Shown here one piece after another: positions 54,107-64,000 of a DNA stretch of 64,000 nt. The DNA comes from Nemertoderma westbladi. Lineage: Eukaryota; Xenacoelomorpha; Nemertodermatida; Nemertodermatidae. The stretch covers positions 1 to 64,000 of the forward strand of contig JAUCBJ010006598.1 in assembly GCA_032718475.1 (NCBI GenBank). Direction: 5' to 3'. The notes under the pieces were generated by a model. That model worked only from the letters and a program-made list of their open reading frames with translations. It searched no databases and had not been told where the DNA came from. Positions within the stretch are counted from its first letter, which is position 1. Each line of letters begins with the position of its first letter. The translations under genes and the position numbers were made by a program.

Positions 54107-55430
54107 TATTGAAAAATATCGAGACATGAAAAATATCGAGAGTAAAAATAACGCGTGTAAAACAATCGTGTGTTGAAAAATAACGATAATATCGAGAGTT
54201 CAAAAAATATCGAGAGTAAAAATGTTGAGGGTAAAAATATCGAGTGTTGAAAAATATCGAGAGTAAAAATATCGAGAGTAAAAATATCGAGTGTTGAAAA
54301 ATATCGAGAGTAAAAATATCGAGTGTTGAAAAATATAGAGTGTTGAAAAATATCGAGAGTAAAAATATCGATATTAACAATTTTTAAAAAAAAGGGTTGT
54401 ATGATAATTTTTTTTACTAAAATTGTTCTAGAACAAAAATATTTATCAACATTTGGTAGCTGATATGTGTTTTAATATAATACACCCATTTAACAATATT
54501 TAAATATTTATCAAAATTTATAGCTAGCACTTCTTTTATAATATTTATTAAAAAAAATAGCAAAAACTAGCTAGTATAATAAATCTGGTGAATGGGTACC
54601 CAAGTGTATTACATGCCATTCACTTGTACTTGCACTGTTGTAACCCATGCACTACAATATTGTTCCATAATTCTAAATAAAATGCTCAAGCAAAATGCAA
54701 TATTTTTACTCTCGATATTTTTCAACACTCGTTATTTTTACTCTCGATATTTTTCAACAATCGATATTTTTACTCTCGATATTTTTACTCTCGATATTTT
54801 TCAACAATCGATATTTTTACTCTCGATATTTTTCAACACTCGATATTTTTACTCTCGATATTTTTCAACACTCGATATTTTTACTCTCGATATTTTTACT
54901 CTCGATATTTTTCAACAATCGATATTTTTACTCTCGATATTTTTCAACACTCGATATTTTTACTCTCGATATTTTTCAACACTCGATATTTTTACTCTCG
55001 ATATTTTTACTCTCGATATTTTTCAACAATCGATATTTTTACTCTCGATATTTTTCAACACTCGATATTTTTACTCACGATATTTTTACTCTCGATATTT
55101 TTACTCTCGATATTTTTACTCTCGATATTTTTACTCTCGATATTTTTCAACACTCAATATTTTTACTCTCGATATTTTTCAACACTCTATATTTTTCAAC
55201 ACTCGATAAATATTTTTACTCTCGATATTTTTCAACACTCGATATTTTTCAACACTCGTTATTTTTACTCTCGATATTTTTCAACACTCGATATTTTTAC
55301 TCTCGATATTTTTCAACACTCGATATTTTTCAACACTCGATATGTTTCAACACTCGTTATTTTCGATATTTTTCATCTCGCGTTATTTTTACTCTCGATA
55401 TTTTTCAAGTCTCGATATTTTTCACCATTA
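54107..55430. mobile_element. Fold-back element with CTCGATATTTTT array arms
   Basis: The left arm 54107-54367 is an array of AAAAATATCGAGAG(T/TG)-type units. The right arm 54703-55430 is the same array in reverse complement (ACTCTCGATATTTTT and CAACACTCGATATTTTT units). The outermost ends also mirror each other (GAAAAATATCGAGAC then AAAAATAACGCG against their complements near 55370-55425). The loop 54368-54702 is AT-rich with GTTCTAGAAC (54424) and GCTAGC/CTAGTATAAT words. Long frames reading FYSRYFSTLDIF repeats are artefacts of the array. Confidence 0.85.
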
Positions 55431-55444
55431 CCATCTCGTATCTT

Positions 55445-55602
55445 TGCCTTTCATCCTTAAATGGCAGCTAAATGAGTTTCAGCTACTTTAAAAGAGTTTC
55501 TTAGAAAATTCCAAAGGAGTTTCCTCTGGGGAGAATACTTATTGGGGGACCGCACTGGAAAATATGGCGTCAGACACACTCCAGACTGGCCTAACGGCAG
55601 GA
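55445..55602 (+). mobile_element. SINE copy 2, body only
   Basis: TTTGCCTTTCATCCTTAAATG, AGCTAAATGAGT, GGAGTTTCCTCTGGGGAG, GGGGGACCGCACTGGAAA and CTGGCCTAACGGC match the body of the SINE at 5280-5560 in opposite orientation. The tRNA-like head is absent, and an extra AGTTTC(T)-rich segment sits inside. Confidence 0.75.
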
Positions 55603-57514
55603 CAAAACTATTAAATCAATGTGGATTTAATTTAGTAGTGAATAAATTCCCTGAAATCAATTGGTATATTTTCATTTTAACTCTACCGGTAGGTGCAGCA
55701 CCTCTCGGAATGAATAGCTATATGCCCTCAATTTTGACAAGAACCATAACCATACTTTGTGGCTCGCCCCACACGACTAATTATTTTCATCATTTCCTCA
55801 AATAGCAATTTTTAATCTTGAGAGATGATTTATAATACCAATGAAGAGTTTTGCATATCCATCGTTTCTGCGGTGGTAGCCAAGGCGTCCTGTAATTAAA
55901 GGGCGTCTTGGTGGTAGCCATGTACTGTAAGTACTAGTAGAGAGCTGAGCTTTGTATACATGCAGTTACAGCCGTAGCATTCTTAATACAAGCGAATTGC
56001 AACATCTCGATAGTTGAAAAGCATGGTGGCAGCCAAATGTATAGTTTAACCGGCACAGCAATCTTCGAATATGTTACCTCAATGCAGCAGGCCGATTATA
56101 GTAGAAGTAATGTATTTTATATGGAAAAGGCTCTTTTTCTCACTAATTGAGTGAATTAATCTAACTTTTTTTTCACTATTTTTTTTTTTCACTAATTTAT
56201 CACTAATTTTTACTAATTTTGTGAAAAAAAATTAGTTAAAAAAGATTCTTTTTTTTAAACTAATTTTGCTGAAAATTAGTTAATAATAGTATTTTTTTAA
56301 AGACTTTTGGCACTCGTTGACCACTCGTTGGCATTTTAACACTCGCTTCGCTCATGCTAAAAACCTGCCAACTCTTGTAAAAGAATATTTGAATTTCGTT
56401 AAATTGAAAATGAGTGAAAAAAGCGGTCTTTTCCGCTTTTTTTTTTTATCGAATAATAGTCATATTCTATTATAAACTCTCTTTTTAATTGAAATGGAGT
56501 TAAATAACTTTAAGAAGATAAATAATTTTCTGTGGGACCCTGTAGTTGTATATTTTTTGTCTTCATAGTGGCGAGTTCAGAATATTATTAGTATTGGATA
56601 TCATCAAGGAAATGGCAATTTCAAATTTGCATGCCCAAAGTGCAAATATCCTGAAAGATTTTATAAATTCATTTAAAATGGGAAATGGTTGCCAAACAAA
56701 GATGCTAAATTTCAATCGAAAAGTGGCTCTTATGATCGTCATAACATAAGTGCTGCTGCTGTACATATACAGGGGAATATAGGTCTGTAAATTTATTAGT
56801 AAGTCACTTCCTTGTATAAGCTGAGTGGCGCCACGCGAATGAAACAATATTATCTCTGCACTATCGATATTCTTCTTACTCTATTACGTGTGAACATCCC
56901 AATATCAATTCGTTATAATCAACGCCGATATGAGTGTATTGTTGTTGTATTACTGTACATTCGATAATATTATTTAAATGTCTAAAGTTCATATTGAATA
57001 ATGAATAAAGTTTATTGTAAAACAAACCTACCGATACTGGTTGCATACTGAGGTTTATTTAATAGTTTACATAATCTATAAACTAAATTATTTAGTTTAC
57101 TTATTGTATATACATTGTATATATATATTTACATTGTATATATTTTATTAGTGTATTTATTTATTGAGAATTCCTTCAAAAATCAAAATATATTCCTTAA
57201 TTAATTATACAAATGTAATCAATAGATTAAAGCTAGTTGATTACGTATTAACGTCCAAGGTCTTATCAAAAGTTGATTGTTTAGTTAGAAAAAGACCTGC
57301 TTCCTCTTCTGTACTGTAGAAAATATGACCTTTTTCCCTTTTTGTAGAAAATATGACCTTTTTCCCTCTTCAGGGCCTACTCTGTACTGAATTAAGATTC
57401 ACTTTTTCCATGATAAGGGCCCTTTTTCCTGGTTGCTGAGATATGGGCCTTGAATGGGCAGAAGGGCATCCATTACTACCCCTTCTACAGTCGGATTGTA
57501 CTTGCAAGCGATAG
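55603..57514. other. No gene seen
   Basis: It contains (T)n-rich CACTAATTT/AAATTAGT words in both orientations at about 56150-56290, which could fold back, and an AAAGCGG...CCGCTTTT hairpin near 56418-56442. Open frames at 55542-55805 and 56546-56749 have no recognised similarity. Confidence 0.5.
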
Positions 57515-59037
57515 ACGGACTTACTGTGGAAGATCACCCATGGTGGTAAACATGCATTCCTTTAGGAAACAGAATGGAAGGGTTTACTGTGGAAGATCAC
57601 CCCTAGTTGTGAACAGGCATTCCTTCAGGAAACAGAGTGGAAGGGTTTACTGTGAAAGATCACCCATCGTGGTGAACAGGCATTCCTTTAGGAAACAGAG
57701 TGGAAGGGTTTACTGTGGATGATCACCCGTGGTAGTGAACATGCATTCCTTTAGGAAACAGAGTGGAAGGGTTTATGGCCTACTGTGGAAGATCACCCAT
57801 GGTGGTGAACAGGCATTCCTTTAGGAAACAGAGTGGAAGGGTTTATTGTGGAAGATCACCCATGGTGGTGAACAGGCATTCCTTTAAGAAACAGAGTGGA
57901 AGGGTTTATTGTGGAAGATCACCCATGGTGGTGAACAGGCATTCCTCTAGGAAACAGAGTGGTAGGGTTTATTGTGGAAGATCACCCATGGTGGTGATTA
58001 GGCATTCCTTTACTAAACAGAGTGGGAGGGTTTATTGTGGAAGATCACTCATGGTGGTGTACAGGCATTCCTTTTGGAATCAGAGTGGAAGGGTTTATTG
58101 TGGAAGATCAACAATGGCGGTTAACAGGCAATCCTTTAGGAAACAGAGTGGAACGGTTTACTGCGGAAGTTCACCCATAGTGGTGTACAGGCATTCCTTT
58201 AGGGAACACATTGGAAGGGTTAGGGAATAGAGTGGAATGGTTTATTGTGGGAGATCACTCATGGTGGTGAACAGGCATTCCTTTTGGAAATAGAGTGGAA
58301 GGGTTTACTGTGAAAGATCACCCATGGTGGTGAACAGGCATTCCTTTAGGAAACAGAGTGGAAGGGTTTACTGTGGAAGATCACTCATGGTGGTGAACAG
58401 GCATTCCTTTAGGAAATAGAGTGGAAGGGTTTACTGTGGAAGATCACTCATGGTGGTGAACAGGCATTCCTTTAGGAAATAGAGTGGAAGGGTTTAAGTA
58501 GAAGATCACCCATGGTGGTGAACAGGCATTCCTTTTGGAAATAGAGTGGAAGGGTTTACTGTGAAAGATCACCCATGGTGGTGAACAGGCATTCCTTTAG
58601 GAAACAGAGTGGAAGGGTTTACTGTGGAAGATCACTCATGGTGGTGAACAGGCATTCCTTTAGGAAATAGAGTGGAAGGGTTTAAGTGGAAGATCACCCA
58701 TGGTGGTGAACAGGCATTCCTTTAGGAAACAGAGTGGAAGGGTTTACTGTGGAAGATCACCCATGGTGGTGATTAGGCATTCCTTTAGGAAATAGAGTGG
58801 AAGGGTTTATTGTGGCAGATCACCAATGGTGGTGAACTGGCATTCCTTTAGGAAACAGAGTGGAAGGGTTTATTGTGGAAGATCACCCATGGTGGTGAAC
58901 AGGCATTCCTTTAGGAAACAGAGTGGAAGGGTTTACTGTGGAAGATCACTCATGGTGGTGAACAGGCATTCCTTTAGGAAACACAGTGGAAGGGTTTACT
59001 GTGGAAGATCACCCATGGTGGTGAACAGTCATTGCTT
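57515..59037. repeat. 63-bp minisatellite, about 24 units
   Basis: The unit reads GGAAGATCACCCATGGTGGT, GAACAGGCATTCCTTTAGGA, AACAGAGTGGAAGGGTTTAC and TGT. Because 63 is a multiple of three, plus-strand frames run for many units (57450-57722, 57763-58230, 58826-59044) and would give a 21-residue repeat with YCGRSPMVVNRHSFRKQSGR. The frames are broken by TGA codons, small indels and a GCCTAC insertion near 57778. I see no start or splice signals or known domain, so I treat it as non-coding. Confidence 0.93.
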
Positions 59038-59593
59038 GGCTTAACGGTCTAAAAGATTCACACATTCATTAATTAACCAGATTATTCAAAAATATGTTTT
59101 GCAAACAGTACATCTATTAAACTGGAAGGGCATCAAACAATGCGTTTATTGAACAGGACATTTAGTTACTATTTTTTTACGTTACATTTTTTGTTGTAAA
59201 TGTAACGTTTAGCAGCAGTACTTTTATTGAAAAGGGAGTTTTATGTCTATTGAAAATGGCCTTTAGCACTCAGTATGTTTATTAAATTACGTTTATTGAA
59301 CAGGGCGTTTCGCAAACTACATTTATTGAACAGGGCGTTTCGCAAACTACGTTTATTGAACAGGGCGTTTCGCAAACTACGTTTATTGAACAGGGCGTTT
59401 CGCAAACAATGTGTTTATTAAATGGGACGTTTAGCAAACAGTGCGCTTATTGAAGAGGGCTTTAGGCTTTAGCATAGAGTATATTTATTGAACAAGTCGT
59501 TTAGCAGTCAGTACTTTTTTGAACAAGGCATTTAACAATTAATACGATTTGCAACGGGTCTTCTTTAAATCCTCCTATCAAACGCTAAACCTA
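59038..59593. repeat. 30-bp array GTTTATTGAACAGGGCGTTT-CGCAAACTAC and degenerate flanks
   Basis: About four nearly perfect 30-bp units lie at 59287-59407. Diverged units (TTTATTGAA...GGCGTTTAGCA) extend on both sides from about 59100 to 59560, so the array is older at its edges. Confidence 0.85.
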
Positions 59594-59893
59594 ACACTAC
59601 TACTACTACAAGGTTGAGCGAACTGGGACATCCCTTTCAAGTTGGTCTATATATGTAATAGCCGGTCGTCCACGGGTACGCTTTCTATGTGTTGGTTGAC
59701 AGAAAAGTAGATCTGGTATGACCTCGTCTTTACTTCGCCAACGCCAGCAGTGCCCACGGAATCTTAATCTGAGTGCACGGGGGGGTGGTTGATACAGGTG
59801 GTATAGTACCATAGAACTCGGCGTTTGCCATTGTGTTGTCTCCAGCTGATGATTAGGGCTGCCCTTTGTAGTTTTTGTAGTCAAACCTAACAA
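59594..59893 (-). pseudogene. LINE 3' end fragment, second family
   Basis: The 95-codon minus frame 59893-59606 has RLRFRGHCWRW...HRKRTRGRPAITYIDQLERDV, the C-terminal tail seen after RT in RTE-like and related LINEs (GHxxR then a RGRPxxTYxD box). It is followed directly by a (TAG)n tail (CTACTACTACTAC on plus at 59596-59609). The RT domain is missing. The sequence is clearly different from the three RTE-like copies, though the tail type is the same. Confidence 0.65.
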
Positions 59894-61389
59894 AGATATA
59901 AATTATACTAACAAATACTGTTGAAAATACGAGAGATTTATTCGACTAATCACAGGCATACAGTTTAACCTTCTTCTTATTATTAACTAACGGCTGAAAT
60001 TACTAATAATCTTGGAAAACAAAGTTCAAACCTCAACTCCTCAACTTGCAGAAATTATAATTGCGTGTGTACCACTGTGTACACAATTAATAGGCAGGTG
60101 ACTATTTTTCTGACTATCTCCACAAGGTCGTTTTATCAGAGTGAGTGACATTTATTGTTCTATATATCAAATATGTTCGATAAAGATTAGATACCTGTAA
60201 GTAATTAAACAACACCTCCAATTTTATCTTATTCTGTATGATATTTTTGAATTAATTAATTAAATATTATTTTGTTACTTTATTTGATACCACTAGACCA
60301 TGTTGAGTGTGGTCTAGTGGTGAATGAATGTTGAATGGTTGGTTAAAATGTATTAAATTTGAAAACATAACATCATCTCACGGCAGGGGGTTTAAGGTTC
60401 GTTCATAAAAGTTACAGAACAACAAAACTGTGAACAGCAAAACACAAAGAAATGATAAATGAATTAATCAGTTAATGGAGTTATTTTTTAGTGGTGTATG
60501 TGGGTTTGGGTTTTCATCTTTCACTTTGAATGAGGTCTCTTATCAGGTTAGTCCTGTGCGAAATTAGGTACGATTTATTTCTGAGAAGAATATAGTTAAT
60601 CTACATTAACTGGGTGGAATATGTTTATTTGCGAGATGGATTATTTATGTTGGTTTAGATATTTTGAAACAAATTTTAGGACAATAAATGGATTTCGCAA
60701 TATCCAGGTGGTTTCATGATCTGAACAATATAAATAAATATATATTATTTGGTGTCTTGGTATCCACTGGTCCTTTAATATGTGACTGAGTTTTCTCCAG
60801 TATGCTTCTACTTTGTGACAGATATCATTGAAACAGTTTATCGAACAGGATAGTATCAATAAATCCGCGTCCCAATGGGGTTTATAGGTGTGTGTGTGTG
60901 TGTATGATTGTTTTGTGTTGAAATTCTTATTTTTGCTACGACCAGGAAAACCCCTCCGCAAAAATGTAGCTAGTGAGAGTAGAGTGTGAGTATATTTCGG
61001 CGGGTAGTGGGAGAGTTCGAAATCGTGCCGGGATTCCTGAGTGTATCTCTAGTTGAATATCGACCTCTCCTTCGCTCTCTGAGTTCGATCTGGGGTCCTG
61101 CTATCGGAAAACCTGTGGTGGGTTTGAATGGACCCCAGAGGAGTGCCATAATTAAATAATGGTTTTGTAGTTTGCATGTTATATTGATATCCGATAACAA
61201 CTAGTCAAGTCATCTATGTACCTCACCAATACACCAATAAAGTTATCTAAACTCACGACTACACCCCATATACCAATAAAGTTATCTAAACTTTACAGTA
61301 TGTTGAGGACAACGTACTTACGGCACTAGTATAGTACCTATGTCCGAATTTAAAAAAAAAATTATTAATTATATTAGTGATTATCCGTT
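59894..61389. other. No gene seen
   Basis: It contains a (TG)n run near 60891-60903, a direct repeat CCAATAAAGTTATCTAAACT at about 61231 and 61271, and the A-box hairpin listed next. The minus frames at 60641-60961 and 60970-61200 are not recognised. Confidence 0.5.
60289..60321. repeat. Inverted repeat of a tRNA-like A box
   Basis: ACCACTAGACCA (60289-60300) and TGGTCTAGTGGT (60310-60321) are exact reverse complements around 9 bases. TGGTCTAGTGG fits a Pol III A box as in tRNA-Glu/Asp-type heads. No B box is seen on either side. It has the same arrangement as at 5537-5575. Confidence 0.75.
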
Positions 61390-61640
61390 TTTATCATGAG
61401 GGTTTTTGTTCTAGAACAAGTATTTGACCCTCTGAAAGTTAGATGGTAGCTAGTACCAGTACTTTATATTAGCTTGTGAAAATAATCATAATTGAAAAAT
61501 TAAAAAAAAATTGACCACCTTATTCTTGTGAAAATCTATTTTATTATGACTTTTTTTTGTTCTAGAACAAATATTTGGCCATCTGACAAAATGATGATAG
61601 CTTGTAATTTTGATTTTGTGCTAGTTGGAACTTTTTATTA
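61390..61640. repeat. TTCTAGAA/AGCTAG core repeat
   Basis: TTGTTCTAGAACAAGTATTTG (61408) and TTGTTCTAGAACAAATATTTG (61557), with ATGGTAGCTAGTACC between them, match the loops of the two fold-back elements. There are no satellite arms here. Confidence 0.6.
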
Positions 61641-61743
61641 CCAAGTAAATTAAAATCGCCACTAATTGAATGCCACCCCAAATTAGATGATTTGAAATTA
61701 TTTTGCACCAAATATATATTTTATAGCACCAATTCACATTCCC

Positions 61744-61957
61744 CAATTTTGAATATCCCTCTCACCAAAAACAATTATTCATCCCCCAAAAACAATTATT
61801 GATTCCCCAAAAACAATTATTCATCCCCCAAAAACAACTATTCATCCCCCAAAAACAATTATTCTTCCCCCAAAAACAATTATTCATCCCCCAAAAACAA
61901 TTACTCTACCCCCAAAAACAATTATTGATCCACCAAAAACAATTATTCATCCCCCAC
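61744..61957. repeat. 21-bp array CCCCCAAAAACAATTATTCAT
   Basis: About ten units with one or two changes each, in AT-rich DNA. Confidence 0.92.
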
Positions 61958-61965
61958 TAATTATT

Positions 61966-62085
61966 TATTACATGGGAAAAAAAGTATAACTTTTTTCATT
62001 ATTCTCGAGGCATTGGCAGGTGGCAGAGGTGGGGTCGAGAGAATATTTTTAAAAAAATGTTCTACGTTTTTTTTCCCATGTAATA
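61966..62085. mobile_element. Small hairpin MITE, ~120 bp
   Basis: TATTACATGGGAAAAAAA at the left is mirrored by TTTTTTTCCCATGTAATA at the right. An inner pair ATTCTCGA...TCGAGAGAAT extends the symmetry. No ORF. Confidence 0.75.
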
Positions 62086-63104
62086 CGTAATTTTATTCTT
62101 AAATTGGTACTTTTTTAATAATTCTGTAATAAAACATATAATAGCTATATATTACAGTACAGTTGTGTTACAAAATAAATTGAACTCCAGCATTTTACTA
62201 TTTTACTTCCATGGTTACTGCTATTGTAATTATTATACTCTTCATCTCTCGATGTTGCCTTACTCAATGTTAAATAATTTAGTGTTCTCGAATATTTATT
62301 ACGTAACTAGAGAACCGCTTAACAACTTAATATTGGATAACCGATAGGCCTATTGCCTATCTATTATTAGCTATGGCCTATTACTTATTCTGTTATTAGG
62401 TTTCAATATTACGGAGTTTTATTGGTAGCCAATTAAAATTAAAAATTAAAAATGTAATTTAATCCTCAAATACAGTATATTTGTCAATAGGAATAAGAAT
62501 TGAATAAGCATTACAATAAGAAATAAATTATTCTTTAAGTAATTTGAAATTTATTTTATGTATATGTTACCATAGAAACAAAAATATATAATTCTAGAAT
62601 AAAATTGACAAAGCCAAGTAACATGTTAAAAATTGTTTAATTTAAAAATAAAAAAACAATCCATAATTTGGGCATAGATATTACCAGTATACTAGTGCCT
62701 GTACTTACTTATAAAACCAAAAAGTTAAATGCACTGATAGGGTTTAAGGTGATATTTGATGTAATACTACACTCAAGAATGAAGTCTACACCCAATATTG
62801 ACATAAATAAATACACCAATAACACCAACATCTGGTTAATCTACGGTTAGCACATTACACTAAATCAAGGCAATCCAAAGCTGTAAAGGCGCCACAAATA
62901 CTATATTGTTTGCTCAATCGTACAATCGTATATACCAATGGGCACACCTTCCCTTAATCACTATATCGCGCCATATCTCGCTAGCCTGTATTACATCCTC
63001 GGTTAGTACTCATCTAATATCATCTTTATTGGTTTTGATATTATCACTCACACTCCCCCCTTGTTAGCTTGCTGACAAGTAGACATGCACAAAATAGGGA
63101 TGCA
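62086..63104. other. No gene seen
   Basis: AT-rich DNA without a supportable feature. TGTTACCATAGAAAC near 62567 is a half-match to the X-box-like word. Confidence 0.5.
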
Positions 63105-63215
63105 CAAAGTATAGATGTGCCCTGGCTTTTGTTCCAAAACGAAAACTACCCTGGTCAATGATAGAATCAACGACCTCTGGAGGGATATGAATTCAGGGCG
63201 ATGGAACATAGGGTT
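63105..63215 (-). mobile_element. SINE copy 3, decayed head
   Basis: GTGCCCTGGCTTTTGTTCCA, AACGAAAACTACCCTGGTCA, AACGACCTCTGGAGGGATAT and GAATTCAGGGCGATGG correspond to the head and first body part of the SINE at 5280-5560. The B box is mutated (GATAGAATCAA in place of GGATCGAACCC). Confidence 0.7.
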
Positions 63216-64000
63216 AGTTCGATTTGAGGCATACAGTCACATACAGTCAAAAATGCACATACACTTACATACAACCACAAACGATCACATACAGTCTAAT
63301 TTTATTATTTATTGCGATTTCGATCATATATTAATTATTGATATATCATTTCCCTCAATTATTACAATGGCTGTCTTTACTTTATCATGTAAACTAAATC
63401 ATGTATAACTACTTCGGCCTACGGTCTCAGTAGTAATACAGATTAATTTGCTTCAAGTATTATATCGATTGATTGATTGATGTGAGCCTGTAAGGGCTCT
63501 TATATTTTGTTCCAGAATGACCGCACACAATTTACAGACAATATTTAAATAAACAGTAGTTCACAAAACAAATTAAAATATAATTCACCTTGAGAGCATT
63601 TCAAATTTGTTTGTATGTTCTGCAATTTTTTTGTGTGCTATTATGTTTAAGTGCCCTGGCAGGAACTGACAGTAGCGGTAGCTAGTAATGCCGGTTCCTG
63701 CCATCGGTCAATCAGGGGTGGGTGGGGGAGGGGGGGGGGGGGGGGAGAATTTCAAGGGATGCCGCCAGCCACTACTAAGTTCAATTCTGCCATATCCATA
63801 ACCATAACCAATAGTTGTATTCCAACTATTTTTTACCTGTGATATCTGTTGTAAATAATTAAATTCTTATTTTTTGGAAGATTAGGTTTGATATTTATTT
63901 GTATTTAATTTATATCATTTTTGTTTTTACTGTAGTTCATTAATTAATTTGATTTTTAGTTTCCTACCTAGTGTTTTTTTCGATTTGCTTTGTTTTATGT
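63216..64000. other. No gene; ATTG repeats and a poly-G run
   Basis: Short ACATACA-type repeats lie near 63228-63295, (GATT)n near 63467, and a G run at about 63730-63745. Nothing coding is supported. Confidence 0.5.

Noticed and set aside
54592-55471. 205-aa and 258-aa frames with YFYSR/FSTLDIF repeats
   Set aside because: Produced by the CTCGATATTTTT array, which lacks stops in several frames; no start context or domain.

Overview
This is nuclear DNA of a multicellular animal, probably an invertebrate deuterostome such as an echinoderm, hemichordate or relative. That placement is an inference from the NME7 exon, the BEL/Pao, RTE-like and tRNA-SINE repertoire and the many TAGGCCTA-type words, not a proof. 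It is AT-rich, very poor in genes, and dominated by mobile elements and tandem arrays. The only host gene part I can name is the last coding exon of NME7 (3213-3353, +). One more possible terminal exon lies at 25245-25483.

Layout. 1-10 kb: a broken RTE-like LINE copy, a 22-bp tandem array, the NME7 terminal exon, a tRNA-derived SINE with a head-to-head A-box palindrome, a small MITE, and a second LINE copy with an 11-bp target duplication. 10.26-17.03 kb: one non-coding element with ~0.9-kb terminal inverted repeats and many AAAGTGCTAAC motifs. 17-30 kb: AT-rich repeats, a solo BEL LTR with a 5-bp target duplication, 45-bp, 68-bp and 18-bp arrays, a perfect 426-bp palindrome, and a fold-back element built from GGACAATTCGGTCC arrays.

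30.05-50.46 kb: a ~20.4-kb composite BEL/Pao insertion. Its two outer LTRs are in the same (+) orientation, are bounded by the duplication AAATT, and split a MITE whose two halves lie outside. Inside are, on the minus strand, gag fragments, a decayed RT-RNase H-integrase pol, an older LTR, and gag segments disrupted by a 5'-truncated non-LTR retroelement. The strand switches at ~44.55 kb to a plus-strand integrase remnant, a tandem array, a third ORF and the 3' LTR. The third ORF occupies the env position, after pol and before the polypurine tract. It resembles a DEDD-type 3'-5' exonuclease followed by a coiled coil and three CCHC zinc knuckles, which is the most unusual gene here. A remnant of the same ORF lies at the same relative place in the minus-strand copy, so it belongs to the family.

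50-64 kb: a third LINE copy with a 363-bp tandem duplication of its 3' end, a second fold-back element made of CTCGATATTTTT arrays, SINE fragments, a 63-bp in-frame minisatellite, 30-bp and 21-bp arrays, another LINE 3' fragment and a short hairpin MITE. Every retroelement ORF seen carries stops, frameshifts or lost catalytic residues, so none of the copies here looks autonomous.
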